Shown here: piece after piece, positions 22,904 to 32,149 of the stretch | Numbering within the stretch: position 1 is the first letter of the stretch | Layout of the letters: each line of letters begins with the position of its first letter | Assembly (NCBI GenBank): GCA_945910005.1 | Contig: OX246739.1 | Location: 35,226,608-35,290,607 of the forward strand | Reading direction: 5' to 3' | DNA from: Isoperla grammatica | Lineage: Eukaryota; Arthropoda; Insecta; Plecoptera; Perlodidae | Length of the DNA: 64,000 nt | Program-made: the position numbers and the translations under genes | Notes under the pieces: model-generated | The model's input: only the letters and a program-made list of their open reading frames with translations | What the model was told of the DNA's origin: nothing | Database searches by the model: none

Positions 22904-25900
22904 GTAAGGATTTACATGCACTCACCACTAGTGCATTATGGGTACTTACTCTTAGACGTTCATGAGCAAATACCTCGAAAGAAAATTGGTTAATTTTAAC
23001 CAGTAGAACTTGAAACAAATGTACACATTTTGTGATTACTTTGGTTTTTACGTTTATCAATCTATCTCAAATTGTATTAAACTGTTGGCAAGTACATGAT
23101 AATGTTCTTGAGATAAATTCGTTATGAGAGCTTTTCTCTAATCCAATAGAAATTTGTCCACCGTACTGAACCGTAAGTACCATCAGAAATATAGATTTGA
23201 AAATTGAAGTTTATTTTTGCTACTCTAATTGTATAGTAATTACTTATTTCCTCTTAAAAATGTTATGTTTAGTTGCATTAATTGTGTTCTTTGCAAATCG
23301 GACGCATTCCAATAATTAAAGAATAACCAAATCACAATTGTGTTGTCTTTCTTGTCATTGGATTAAATAACGAAAGTGAAATATATTGTCTACTACTCAT
23401 CACTCGGCTATAACTGATTTTCATTGGGAATTTATGATACAATTTACTGTGGTTCTTGTAGCTATTAGAAATTATAAAGTAATTTAACACCATTTGATGA
23501 TCGCTTCGTGTTTTCGCACCTACGCAATATTGTAGCGAAATAACCCTGGGATTAGATCTTACTTATGCTACACACATTCCCTCGAGGCCACAGATATCAG
23601 CATTCAAAGTATATATTCTTGAATGAAAGGAATAATAATAATAATAATATGATCAACAAAATTAGCTTTCGCTTTTTACAATGGCACGAATGCAAATTAC
23701 TAGTATGTATTACTATTCTAGCTATACTTATAACAATCCATTTTGGACTCAAGAAATAATGGAAAGAAATTACAAAGAAAATAGGAGATTATCCAACAGT
23801 TGACACACTTGAAACGATATAATTCGAGTTTGCCTAACATGGGCTTGCTAGTTATTACTGAAAGATATTAGTCAAGACGTAACTTACCTTATACCAATAA
23901 AGAATAGAAATCAAGGAATGCGTATGTTTTTTCTTTGTAAGTGTTATACTGCATAACATAAAATCTGTATTTCATTCAGATCATGTACACACACAAAACT
24001 GCGAAAAATACAGTTTGCCTTCTAACTCTATGGGAGTGTTTATAATTTCGCTGCCAAATCTTCATTACAAAACCACAACGCTCCACCTCTCGCTACTCTG
24101 AGTAATGTGAAATGTCCAAGTGGGAGGAGACCTGGGTTTGACTCCCAGGCGGGTTTCTTACCTTCTGCTTCTCACACTGTGTTGTAAATACTCCCATCTC
24201 AGCGGGTCCCTATTCATCACTGCATCGCCGCCCCCCGCTGCCATTAACACGTGTGGCTGACATTGCCAGTAGTTATGAGCTTCACCGTCATAGAGATGTT
24301 ATAGTACACGTCAGGTGGTCACTGCAGGTGGTCTGGTGGTCAAGCACGCACCTGCCAAGAGGGAGACCGGGTTCGAGTCCCACTACGGGCTGCTTTCAGC
24401 GTCTGACAGTCCTCTACCTTCATGCACGGTGTTTCAACTAAACTAAAGATTCATGGCGTTCTTTCACAAATACTTATAACTTATTAGGGCAGTATTCCGT
24501 CTGCTAAGTATAGTGCAGAAGTCTTGTTAGTCACGCCCGCTGTTAGTAATTTTCAGGTATGCAACCCAAAGGCGTACATTATCCCTATAATGCACCTGTT
24601 TCAAGTAGTTGGTAGGAACTAGAGTAGTTGGTACCGCCGTACCGGCATTATTGGACGCGGCTGTTTTCTTATGCATGAGAATACATGTTGAGGTAGCCTA
24701 TCACGAAAACAAACCGTTTAATTCCAAAGATTCTTAGAACTGCATATTCTCTTAAAGTGGTTCAAACCTCATCTATCACCCACCTTATCTTCTGATGTTC
24801 AAACCTCATCTATCACCCACCTTATCTTCTGATGTACATTGAACACACCACTTATTGATACTGCGTAACATTAGATTATTTATAGATTATTTAGTAATTA
24901 TTATAGTTTTAAGCCAATGGTAGTGAGACACATGTCATGTGGTATGGGGCTTGCCCTACTCTTTACTACCATCATCTTGTCCTGACTTGTACTGTATGTT
25001 ATGTTATGTATTATGTCATTACAATTTGAAATAAATAATAATAATAATAAAATTAAGTGGGATACAATGAAACACAGTAGGTGTCGGCTCAAACTGGCGT
25101 CCACTGTAGACATTGTGAACGTGTGGTGTTTATTTTTAATTTTTGAACATATCTATATTAATTACATTAAACATTAGTTCCTTGACATGCGAATGCGATG
25201 CGAAACGTGAAAACGTGCAAAGCAATCAACATTCCATCTATAGAGTTTATCTTTTTTCGTTTGAGGTAATCAGCCACAACTATATAATCACACAACTTAG
25301 TTTGCATAGTATAATTATACAGACAACTTCGAAGATTCTTCACACTTTGTCCCGGCCTTGGCGGGCGGCGATTCGAATGTCAAGGACTTTGAAATGAATG
25401 TTAGTCTTCCTCTCGACACTCCTTGGCTGGTCCATAAATTGCGCGAACCTGTCGTTGAGTAACTGTATTGACTGACCTATGTGCGCAGTACAAAGACAGC
25501 CTTGGGGATGACAGCTATAATATTACATGCGTGGTAAGTCAGGGGTTGCTTAGACTGGGAAGATTTCAACTATTATGAATGAAGTAGATTGTGAGGTAGG
25601 CAAGAGGTAGAGGTAAAGAAAACATAAAATAGAGACAACGAGAAATGAAAATGGCAAAAATTACAAACAATTAGCTACGAGTCCAGATAATCAAAGCTGT
25701 GGAACATCAAGTCATGAAAAGAACCCCCTTACTCAGATTGAATTAAGTAATATTAAACCACAACGTTATTGTTTTTGTTTTGTTATTGTATACTTGAAAT
25801 GTATTGTATAACCTGTTTGACAACCATAAAACTTTCAACTTTCAAAAAAAAAACTTTCAAAAAAATCGACGTGCAATTTTTTGATGTCACTCCTTTATTA

Positions 25901-28900
25901 GTGTGCATTTTTTACCTAGTCTTGGCTGTTCCTTTTTCACGTGAGTGTTTCTTGTGGGGAAATTATTTAGCTTGCTTGACCAGTGTATCGCGGCCCATAG
26001 GTTGAGGCTCGCTGATAGTCCGCCGTAATAGCCTCGTCACGACCCATATAGGTCTACCGAACACAGGTGTTTTAGATTACACACACAATATTGGCAATCA
26101 TGCAGCTAGGTTTCAATATTTCAGTTGTCTTTGTTATTTCTATTAAAATTTTACCATCCTTGAAAACAAGAAAAAATTATAACCAACATTTGAAATATTT
26201 GTTAAAAGACACTAGGCCTATATACAACATAATTAATGCAACCATATTTGTCCATGCACCTGACTTGGAAAACAGCTCGAAATATATTTGTTGGGTGTCC
26301 GTAAATTTGTATTTTTATATGAAAACCACTTTTTGAGGCCTTCGGGACTTAGGTTCTCTAGGCAATCGTGTAAAACAGTATCTCTTATTTGCACAGCAAG
26401 ACGTTGGTAATGCCTCCTGCCATCGTCTTTATGGATCAGGTACGCCGACGTGACGCAATGTACCAGCGCTTTACTGGATGTGACAATTCCTACTTGGAGC
26501 AAGACTTGTTCTGAACCATTTTTGTGGCGACTAATTGGTTTGAGAAGCTCCTACATATCTCAGCTGGAATAACAACATGACCCGTCACTTGTAATAATAT
26601 GTAGTATAGTATAGTGTGATCATTTTTCATAAGTTGCCTGCTGTGCCGGTTTATACACATATGTAACTTGTGTTGAGTGGTGCCACAGCTACCTTGGTAA
26701 TACTGACGTCATAGATGAGTAAGTCGGAGCCAATCAGCGGGTGGCTTTTTAAAATACTGTCATTTGGTTGGCCAGTGCCACACACTCATCTATGACGTAA
26801 AAATAATCCTCAAGCTAGCTGTGGAACGACTTTACTCTGGCTATTGTCAATAATACATATTTCTTGTTGTATCTAGAGTAAGATCTAGGTAAACTACATC
26901 TGCAAGAAAAAGCTAAAAATAGTTTATTTGACGTGTTCAAATCAAATCAGACAGATTTATTAAATTCCATTTTTTCTACAACTATACAACTACAAGAATA
27001 CGTCAACATTGACTTAAGGCGAAATCTGAAATGTATAACGCTACATAAACGTCAAGTCGCGTTTCCGAAATAAGTTTGATCAATCACGAGTATTTTGGGA
27101 TGCATTATTTAAAAAAGTAGTATGTATAAATAATTCAGATCACAACGTTAAATGTATTATGTGCTGTGCATGCTTATGTGCTTATGTGCTTATGTGCTTA
27201 TGTGCTATGCAGTGCTGTGATTTATCTATAGATAAATCACAGCACTGTGGCGCAGATATGTCTTAGGTTCGTTGTATAGTTGAGAACTCAAAGATTATAT
27301 CCTAGTATTTTGCTTGTCGGGAGGAAACCGTTTGTCGCGCTGTCTGCAGCTATCTCCATAAGTTACGTATCAAAGCGACAGGTTGTCACTCGACTGCACA
27401 AACCAGTTGGAAGTAAATTGATACCGCGCAGTAATAAACGAACACAACTTTTATGTTATGCATTTGCATACATCTGTTTCTCTAACAGTATTTAACTCCC
27501 CCCCCCCCCCCCCCCACACACATACTAGCCCGCACCTTGGATGTAGGTATCCGCATATCCTGGAAGTGACATCAGATCAACAGAGATAGGAGAGAGGATA
27601 TTATGAAGATGCCAACGCAGTGATTGCAGAGAGTAGATAATTTCTTCGAGTTCCTGGAAGGCCGTTTTAGAGAAACTTATATACATTTACCAATCCAAGA
27701 GACGATGCTCTCATTTAGGGTACCTATTCCAATTTGGCAACAGATCTGCCAAATACTAATGCCTGATGATGGACCAAGTATACATTTAAATTTTAAAGGA
27801 ACCTGATTAGGTCAGGGTCCGACCATCTTTGACTGACTTATAGCTGACCGTTAAATCCACTTACAGAGACCCACCTGATTGGGTTTGACCTAAGCGTTTT
27901 GTCGGTTTGAATAATATACCATTGAATAGTTTAGAGTTTTAGACCCATGTTAACTTGGCAGTAGCATCAGAATCAAAATGTTTCCATCATGAAACCGAAA
28001 CCCCCAATTTAGAGGGGACCTTTCTGGCAAGAACACCGTTATATTGCAATGTTATGTGCTAAGAGGGTATACGCATGCTAATTGAATATAATTTTTTTTT
28101 CCCTAAGATATCATTATAATTATTGTCATGTTGTACACCGAATGCTCCATCCGGGAGAAGATAAAATACCTTCCAATACGTCTCATACCGATATGCAAAA
28201 ATGTATATTTGCTTCAGAAACAACTGTTTTAATGATGTGCAAAACGAAGAGGGAACTGATAAAAATACACCACAAGTACGTGCTAAGAGCTTTAAATCTG
28301 ACAAACTTTGGCACTTGATTGGCTCTCCCTGCTTGTCTGACGTACCACTAGTCTGCGATCAACACAACCACCTTCAACCTCAATTATGAGACTTACAGGT
28401 GTTCTTGCAGGCACGTCACGTGTCAATGACGTGTCTGGGGACCACGGTCTCTTCCAGATCAGCCAGCTGTTCTGGTGTTAGGCCACGCCCTCACGCTTGT
28501 GATTGGCTGTCCCTGCAGGTGTGTCTGGCGCGTCACGAGTCAGAGTTCAACACGTCAGCGATCAACCACGTGTCTGGAGACCACGGCCTCTCCCAGATCA
28601 GCCAGTTGTTCTGGTGTTAAGCCACGCCCTCACGCTTGTGATTGGCTGTCCCTGCAGGTGTGTCTGGCGCGTCACGAGTCAGAGTTCAACACGTCAGCGA
28701 TCAACCACGTATCTGGAGACCACGGCCTCTTCCAGATCAGCCAGCTGTTCTGGCGTTAAGCCACGCCCTTACGCTTGTGATTGGCTGTCCCTGCAGGTGT
28801 GTCTGGCGCGTCACGAGTCAGAGTTCAACACGTCAGCGATCAACCACGTATCTGGAGACCACGGCCTCTTCCAGATCAGCCAGCTGTTCTGGCGTTAAGC

Positions 28901-31900
28901 CACGCCCTTACGCTTGTGATTGGCTGTCCCTTCAGGTGTGTCTGGCGCGTCACGAGTCAGAGTTCAACACGTCAGCGATCAACCACGTGTCTGGAGACCA
29001 CGGCCTCTTCCAGATCAGCCAGCTGTTCTGGTGTTAAGCCACGCCCTCACGCTTGTGATTGGCTGTCCCTTCAGGTGTGTCTGGCGCGTCACGAGTCAGA
29101 GTTCAACACGTCAGCGATCAACCACGTGTCTGGAGACCACGGCCTCTTCCAGATCAGCCAACTGTTCTGTGTTAGGCTACGCCCTCACGCTTGTGATTGG
29201 CTGTCCCTTCAGGTGTGTCTGGCGCGTTACGAGTCAGAGTTCAACACGTCAGCGATCAACCACGTGTCTGGAGACCACGGCCTCTTCCAGATCAGCCAGC
29301 TGTTCTGGTGTTAGACCACGCCCTCACGCTTGTGATTGGCTGTCCCTGCAGGTGTGTCTGGTGCGTCACGAGTCAGAGTTCAATACGTCAGCGATCAACC
29401 ACGTGTCTGGAGATCATGGCCTCTTCCAGATCAGCCAGCTGTTCTGGTGTTAAAGCCACGCCCTCACGCTTGTGATTGGCTGTCCCTGCAGGTGTGTCTG
29501 GCGCGTCACGAGTCGGAGTTCAACACGTCAGCGATCAACCACGTGTCTGGAGACCACGGCCTCTTCCAGATCAGCCAGCTGTTCTGGTGTTAAGCCACGC
29601 CCTCACGCTTGTGATTGGCTGTCCCTTCAGGTGTGTCTGGCGCGTCACGAGTCAGAGTTCAACACGTCAGCGATCAACCACGTGTCTGGAGACCACGGCC
29701 TCTTCCAGATCAGCCAGCTGTTCTGGTGTTCCCCGCCCGGCGAAGGTCACGCGTGCGGCCTCTCCTGTGATCAGCTCAAGGACGAAGACATCAAGGATGA
29801 CGTCATCTGCGCGCGAAGGATCTTCAGGGAACATAAGCGACTCAGCGGGGATGGCTTCAACGCATGGGTCGTCTACAGGTAGGCTTACGTCACGTGGCAA
29901 CGCACGTGCGTAATAATGCACGGATATAGGTGTTCAAAATGTACACACAGTGTTGCCCCGATGTTAGTTGTCTAATGCTTACGAAGTAGACGAGTTATAG
30001 TACTTATTTAATTTTCTAGTTTTCTAGTTCCTACCATGGCGTTCTTTCATACATTCGTAAAGGGATCCCTCTGCTTAGTATAGAGTGCACAAGCCTCATT
30101 AGTCACGTCCACTGTGTTAGAACTTTCCAGGTACCAACCAAAGGTCGTAAGTTATCCCGTGTGAAACTGTTAGAATAGACGTGTGAAACTGTTAGAATAG
30201 CTGTTAGAGTAGATGGTAGAAACTATTGAAACTATTGTACTCGTGTATTTCGTAAGCATTATACTATTTACGATGGGGCTACTATACTGTATGATACCTT
30301 CGGACTTGCTTCGGACCATCTGCAGGGAAGCCATGCATATAGCGCTGGCCTCTATGGCTTCCACTAGGGGACAACGACCTCTGGGCTATTTAGCGATAAG
30401 GTACATCGGTTGACAGACAGACAGTTTTCAGAAGACCCTGCATGTCATGTTGACGTTGATTTAGTTATATGTCACATCTGGGGACAATGCCCCCGTTTAC
30501 TTGACAGCACGTTGGAACCATAGCTTACACTCTGGGGTGCCGTCCAGAGAATGAGTGATATTGGACTGTTCTTTCATGGTAAACATTTTGTTTTTTGAGC
30601 CTCGCAACCATCAAGTAAAAACATAATACATAACCATACTATAAGATTTTACCGGATTATACCTACTCTGTTATTGCATCAATCATTCGTAAGTTCATAA
30701 AAAATATAACATGAATCCAGGTTAACGGCAATAATGGTATTTCCTAAGATAGCAATTGTGAAAACCGCTATCCCCGATAGGGGCATCCTGATTTTTATAT
30801 ACGGGTGATAATAATTTTGCATAGTAATGCCTGCCAATGCCCTCAGCTTTATTTTGCAATTGACTAGGTATAGGATAATATCCTAGTCCTAGTCCCATTC
30901 CTGGGACATTCAAATATTATTTGAATGTCCCAGGAATGTGTAAGCCTATGCACTTATTCTATAATTACTGTGCAAGATATCAGTGGTTGTGTATATTACT
31001 TAGTTATAAGTGTTTATCTGCATTTGTATCTGTATCTATTTTCATCACGGTATTTTGTCTCTGTATGTTTTCCACTGACAAAAACCTAGACAAACCTGTA
31101 GAAAGCTTTAACATTGACAGGAATCAAGTTGGCAATATCTGGAAATATTGTAGGTTTTGCCACTTAAGCCATTGTACCCTTATAAATTATTATTATTACA
31201 TATTTTGGCGATTTTCTAATAGACACGTCGAAGAAGACAAAATTTAATTTGCAGTGCGATGCGATCTCTGTTCTATAATTTTAGCCCTATTACAGTATTA
31301 CCTATATGGCGCTAGATTTGAATTCAAGCTTTAAATTGTTATTTTCTTGGTTTGACGTTCGCCTGCTTCCCCCCCCCCCCATCGCTATGAGACCACCCCT
31401 TACCTCCGTGACAACTTGACAATCAAATCACATTTATTCCTTTTACATTATAGTTTTTATAATGTCACATTTGTTATGCTGGGTGGAGATCACATAACTA
31501 GGGGGTGGAGCTTCAAACTGTCGACCTAAAAATATCTGCACTCAATTAGGTGTCCTACATTAGAGGCCGGGAAGGATAAACTATATTTTGTTAGCAGTAT
31601 ATTAATTAATTCATGTATATAGTAATGCGTTAACTAGTTAAAAGTGAAGAATATCTTGTCTGTTGAAGGCAACACTGCTCGGACGGGCGCGCGGCGCAAT
31701 ACACCGAGGGCTGCTCCGCCCACCCCAACACTCCGGAGCCCGACACCAACAACGAGGTCCAACGGGGTCCGTCCAAGCCGGTGACCCTGGAGGTCAACCC
31801 CCCGGCCAGACGCGTCAGCACCGCACACGTCAACAACATCGCCAAACACGAGTCAACAAAGTCTGCTGGCAATGACGCGAATGCTTACAACGTGGTGAAG

Positions 31901-32149
31901 CGTGTGTCAGCGAAACAGACGTTGAGTCCTGCGTCAGCGAGACAGACACTCAGTCCTGTGTCAGCGAAACAGACGCTGAGTCCTGCGTCAGCGAGACAGA
32001 CACTCAGTCCTTTGTCAACGAGACAGACACCGGCTCCTACGAGAGCTACAAACTACTTCAGTGTCAAACAGACACAGACATCGAAACCAGCGCTTAACAG
32101 GCCCCACAAGGGGTTCAGGATCATCAACGGAATAGTCACCTACTACTGA
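22751..32149 (+). CDS. c-type lysozyme with long C-terminal extension (three coding exons)
   Basis: This is a secreted glycoside hydrolase (family 22) that cleaves bacterial peptidoglycan. Exons 22751-22903, 29631-29878 and 31669-32149 give 293 residues. Residues 1-25 form a signal peptide, and the mature chain begins KIYERC. All eight family cysteines are present (C31, C53, C84, C93, C97, C111, C137, C149). The catalytic Glu is E58 (in RHESEF) and the Asp is D72 (in SGDHGLFQIS). The lysozyme domain ends at about C149, the normal size. Residues 150-293 are an extra, S/T/P/K/R-rich tail with five 9-residue repeats (213-257). Intron 1 carries a tandem array of truncated exon-2 copies. The TATA promoter with a kB site suggests an immune-induced or constitutively strong gene. 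The family call is very firm; the function of the tail is unknown. Confidence 0.95.
24327..24393 (+). mobile_element. tRNA-derived SINE promoter segment
   Basis: GTCTGGTGGTCAAGCACG resembles an A box and GGTTCGAGTCC is a perfect B box at tRNA-like spacing, followed by a mismatched CCACTACGGGC instead of a clean acceptor stem. A degenerate B box (GGGTTTGACTCCC) also lies near 24136. No intact tRNA fold is obvious, so this is read as a SINE head or tRNA pseudogene. Confidence 0.55.
24453..24645 (+). repeat. Dispersed repeat family, copy 1
   Basis: It shares the order GGCGTTCTTTCACA, CTGCTAAGTATAG, TTAGTCACGCCCGCTG, CAACCCAAAGG and TTGGTAGGAACTAGAG with the copies at 30038, 38829, 56446 and 61850. 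It has no coding capacity and no terminal repeats, so the class is unknown. Confidence 0.6.
24761..24834. repeat. 37-bp tandem duplication
   Basis: Two exact copies of a unit starting TTCAAACCTCATCTATCACC lie head to tail. It lies in lysozyme intron 1. Confidence 0.9.
27169..27247. repeat. 8-bp tandem repeat followed by a perfect 38-bp palindrome
   Basis: GCTTATGT is repeated about four times (27169-27206). A perfect palindrome follows directly: the arm CAGTGCTGTGATTTATCTA (27210-27228) with its exact inverse at 27229-27247 and no spacer. It lies in lysozyme intron 1. Confidence 0.85.
28397..29630 (+). repeat. Tandem array of 139-bp truncated lysozyme exon-2 copies
   Basis: Each unit is 40 bases of intron end (TAAGCCACGCCC...CCCTGCAG or CCCTTCAG) plus the first 99 bases of lysozyme exon 2. 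Exon-like starts are at 28519, 28658, 28797, 28936, 29075, 29213, 29352 and 29492. The ninth, at 29631, is the real exon. A degenerate, internally deleted copy precedes them from 28397. In the eight units the reading frame from exon 1 continues through both catalytic residues and then meets TAA or TAG right after the TGG TGT (or TGG CGT) codons. The unit starting at 29075 differs: it has lost one base near its end. Units differ by only a few bases, so the array is young or homogenised. Long reading frames running across units are a by-product of the repetition. Confidence 0.95.
29631..29878 (+). CDS. Lysozyme coding exon 2 (catalytic residues)
   Basis: The acceptor GTCCCTTCAG|GTGTGT and donor TCTACAG|GTAGGC enclose 248 bases, phase 0 to phase 2. 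They encode residues 52-133 and part of 134. The exon includes E58 and D72 of the active site, GLFQIS, and four of the disulphide cysteines after FWC. This is the only copy in the array that continues past TTCTGGTGTT into SPPGEGHACGLSC and onwards, so it is taken as the functional exon. Confidence 0.94.
30038..30245 (+). repeat. Dispersed repeat family, copy 2
   Basis: It matches the family order GGCGTTCTTTCA, CTGCTTAGTATAGAGTGCAC, CCTCATTAGTCACG, ACCAAAGGTCGTAAGTTATC. An internal segment GTGTGAAACTGTTAGAATAG is tandemly duplicated in this copy. Confidence 0.6.
30896..30938. repeat. 43-bp near-perfect palindrome
   Basis: A 21-base arm starting CATTCCTGGGACATTC is followed after a single T by its exact inverse. 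It lies in lysozyme intron 2. Confidence 0.85.
31669..32149 (+). CDS. Lysozyme coding exon 3 (last disulphides and C-terminal tail)
   Basis: The acceptor GTTGAAG|GCAACAC completes the split Arg codon and continues QHCSDGRAAQYTEGC, which supplies the last two family cysteines. The frame then stays open for 144 more residues to TGA at 32147. The tail has a Pro/Asn-rich stretch, a basic Ser/Thr-rich part, five 9-residue repeats of the type [VAL]S[AT][KR]QT[LP][SA]P, and ends RIINGIVTYY. The acceptor has a weak pyrimidine tract, but phase and cysteine spacing support it. Confidence 0.9.
31904..32038 (+). repeat. Five 27-bp coding repeats in the lysozyme tail
   Basis: The units begin at 31904, 31931, 31958, 31985 and 32012, each encoding a 9-residue block with QTLSP (QTPAP in the last). 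Units alternate AK and AR forms, suggesting a 54-bp higher-order duplication. Confidence 0.9.

Larger units (their letters stand above)
22904..28396 (+). other. Lysozyme intron 1 outside the tandem array
   Basis: It contains tRNA-like sequence (24327-24393), a copy of the dispersed ~200-300 bp repeat (24453-24645), a 37-bp tandem duplication (24761-24834), an AT microsatellite tail after a LINE/SINE-like end (about 24990-25052), a weak inverted-repeat element (about 26686-26824), the 38-bp palindrome at 27210-27247 and a C18 run (27498-27515). No other exon is supported. Confidence 0.5.
29879..31668 (+). other. Lysozyme intron 2
   Basis: It holds a copy of the dispersed repeat (30038-30245), a long palindrome (30896-30938) and a short C run (about 31371-31380). 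No further exon is seen. Confidence 0.6.

Noticed and set aside
26233..26502. 89-codon minus-strand frame in lysozyme intron 1
   Set aside because: No recognisable domain, no splice borders in phase, and it is located in an intron on the opposite strand. It could be a decayed transposon, but this cannot be supported.
28397..29630. CRISPR-like regular repeat array
   Set aside because: The units are 139 bp, coding-derived and continuous without unique spacers, in a eukaryotic intron.
28475..29913. Overlapping plus-strand reading frames of 85-177 codons across the lysozyme array
   Set aside because: They arise because the 139-bp unit is one base longer than a multiple of three, so each frame rotates through intron and exon parts. 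Only the frame joined to exon 1 has biological meaning.
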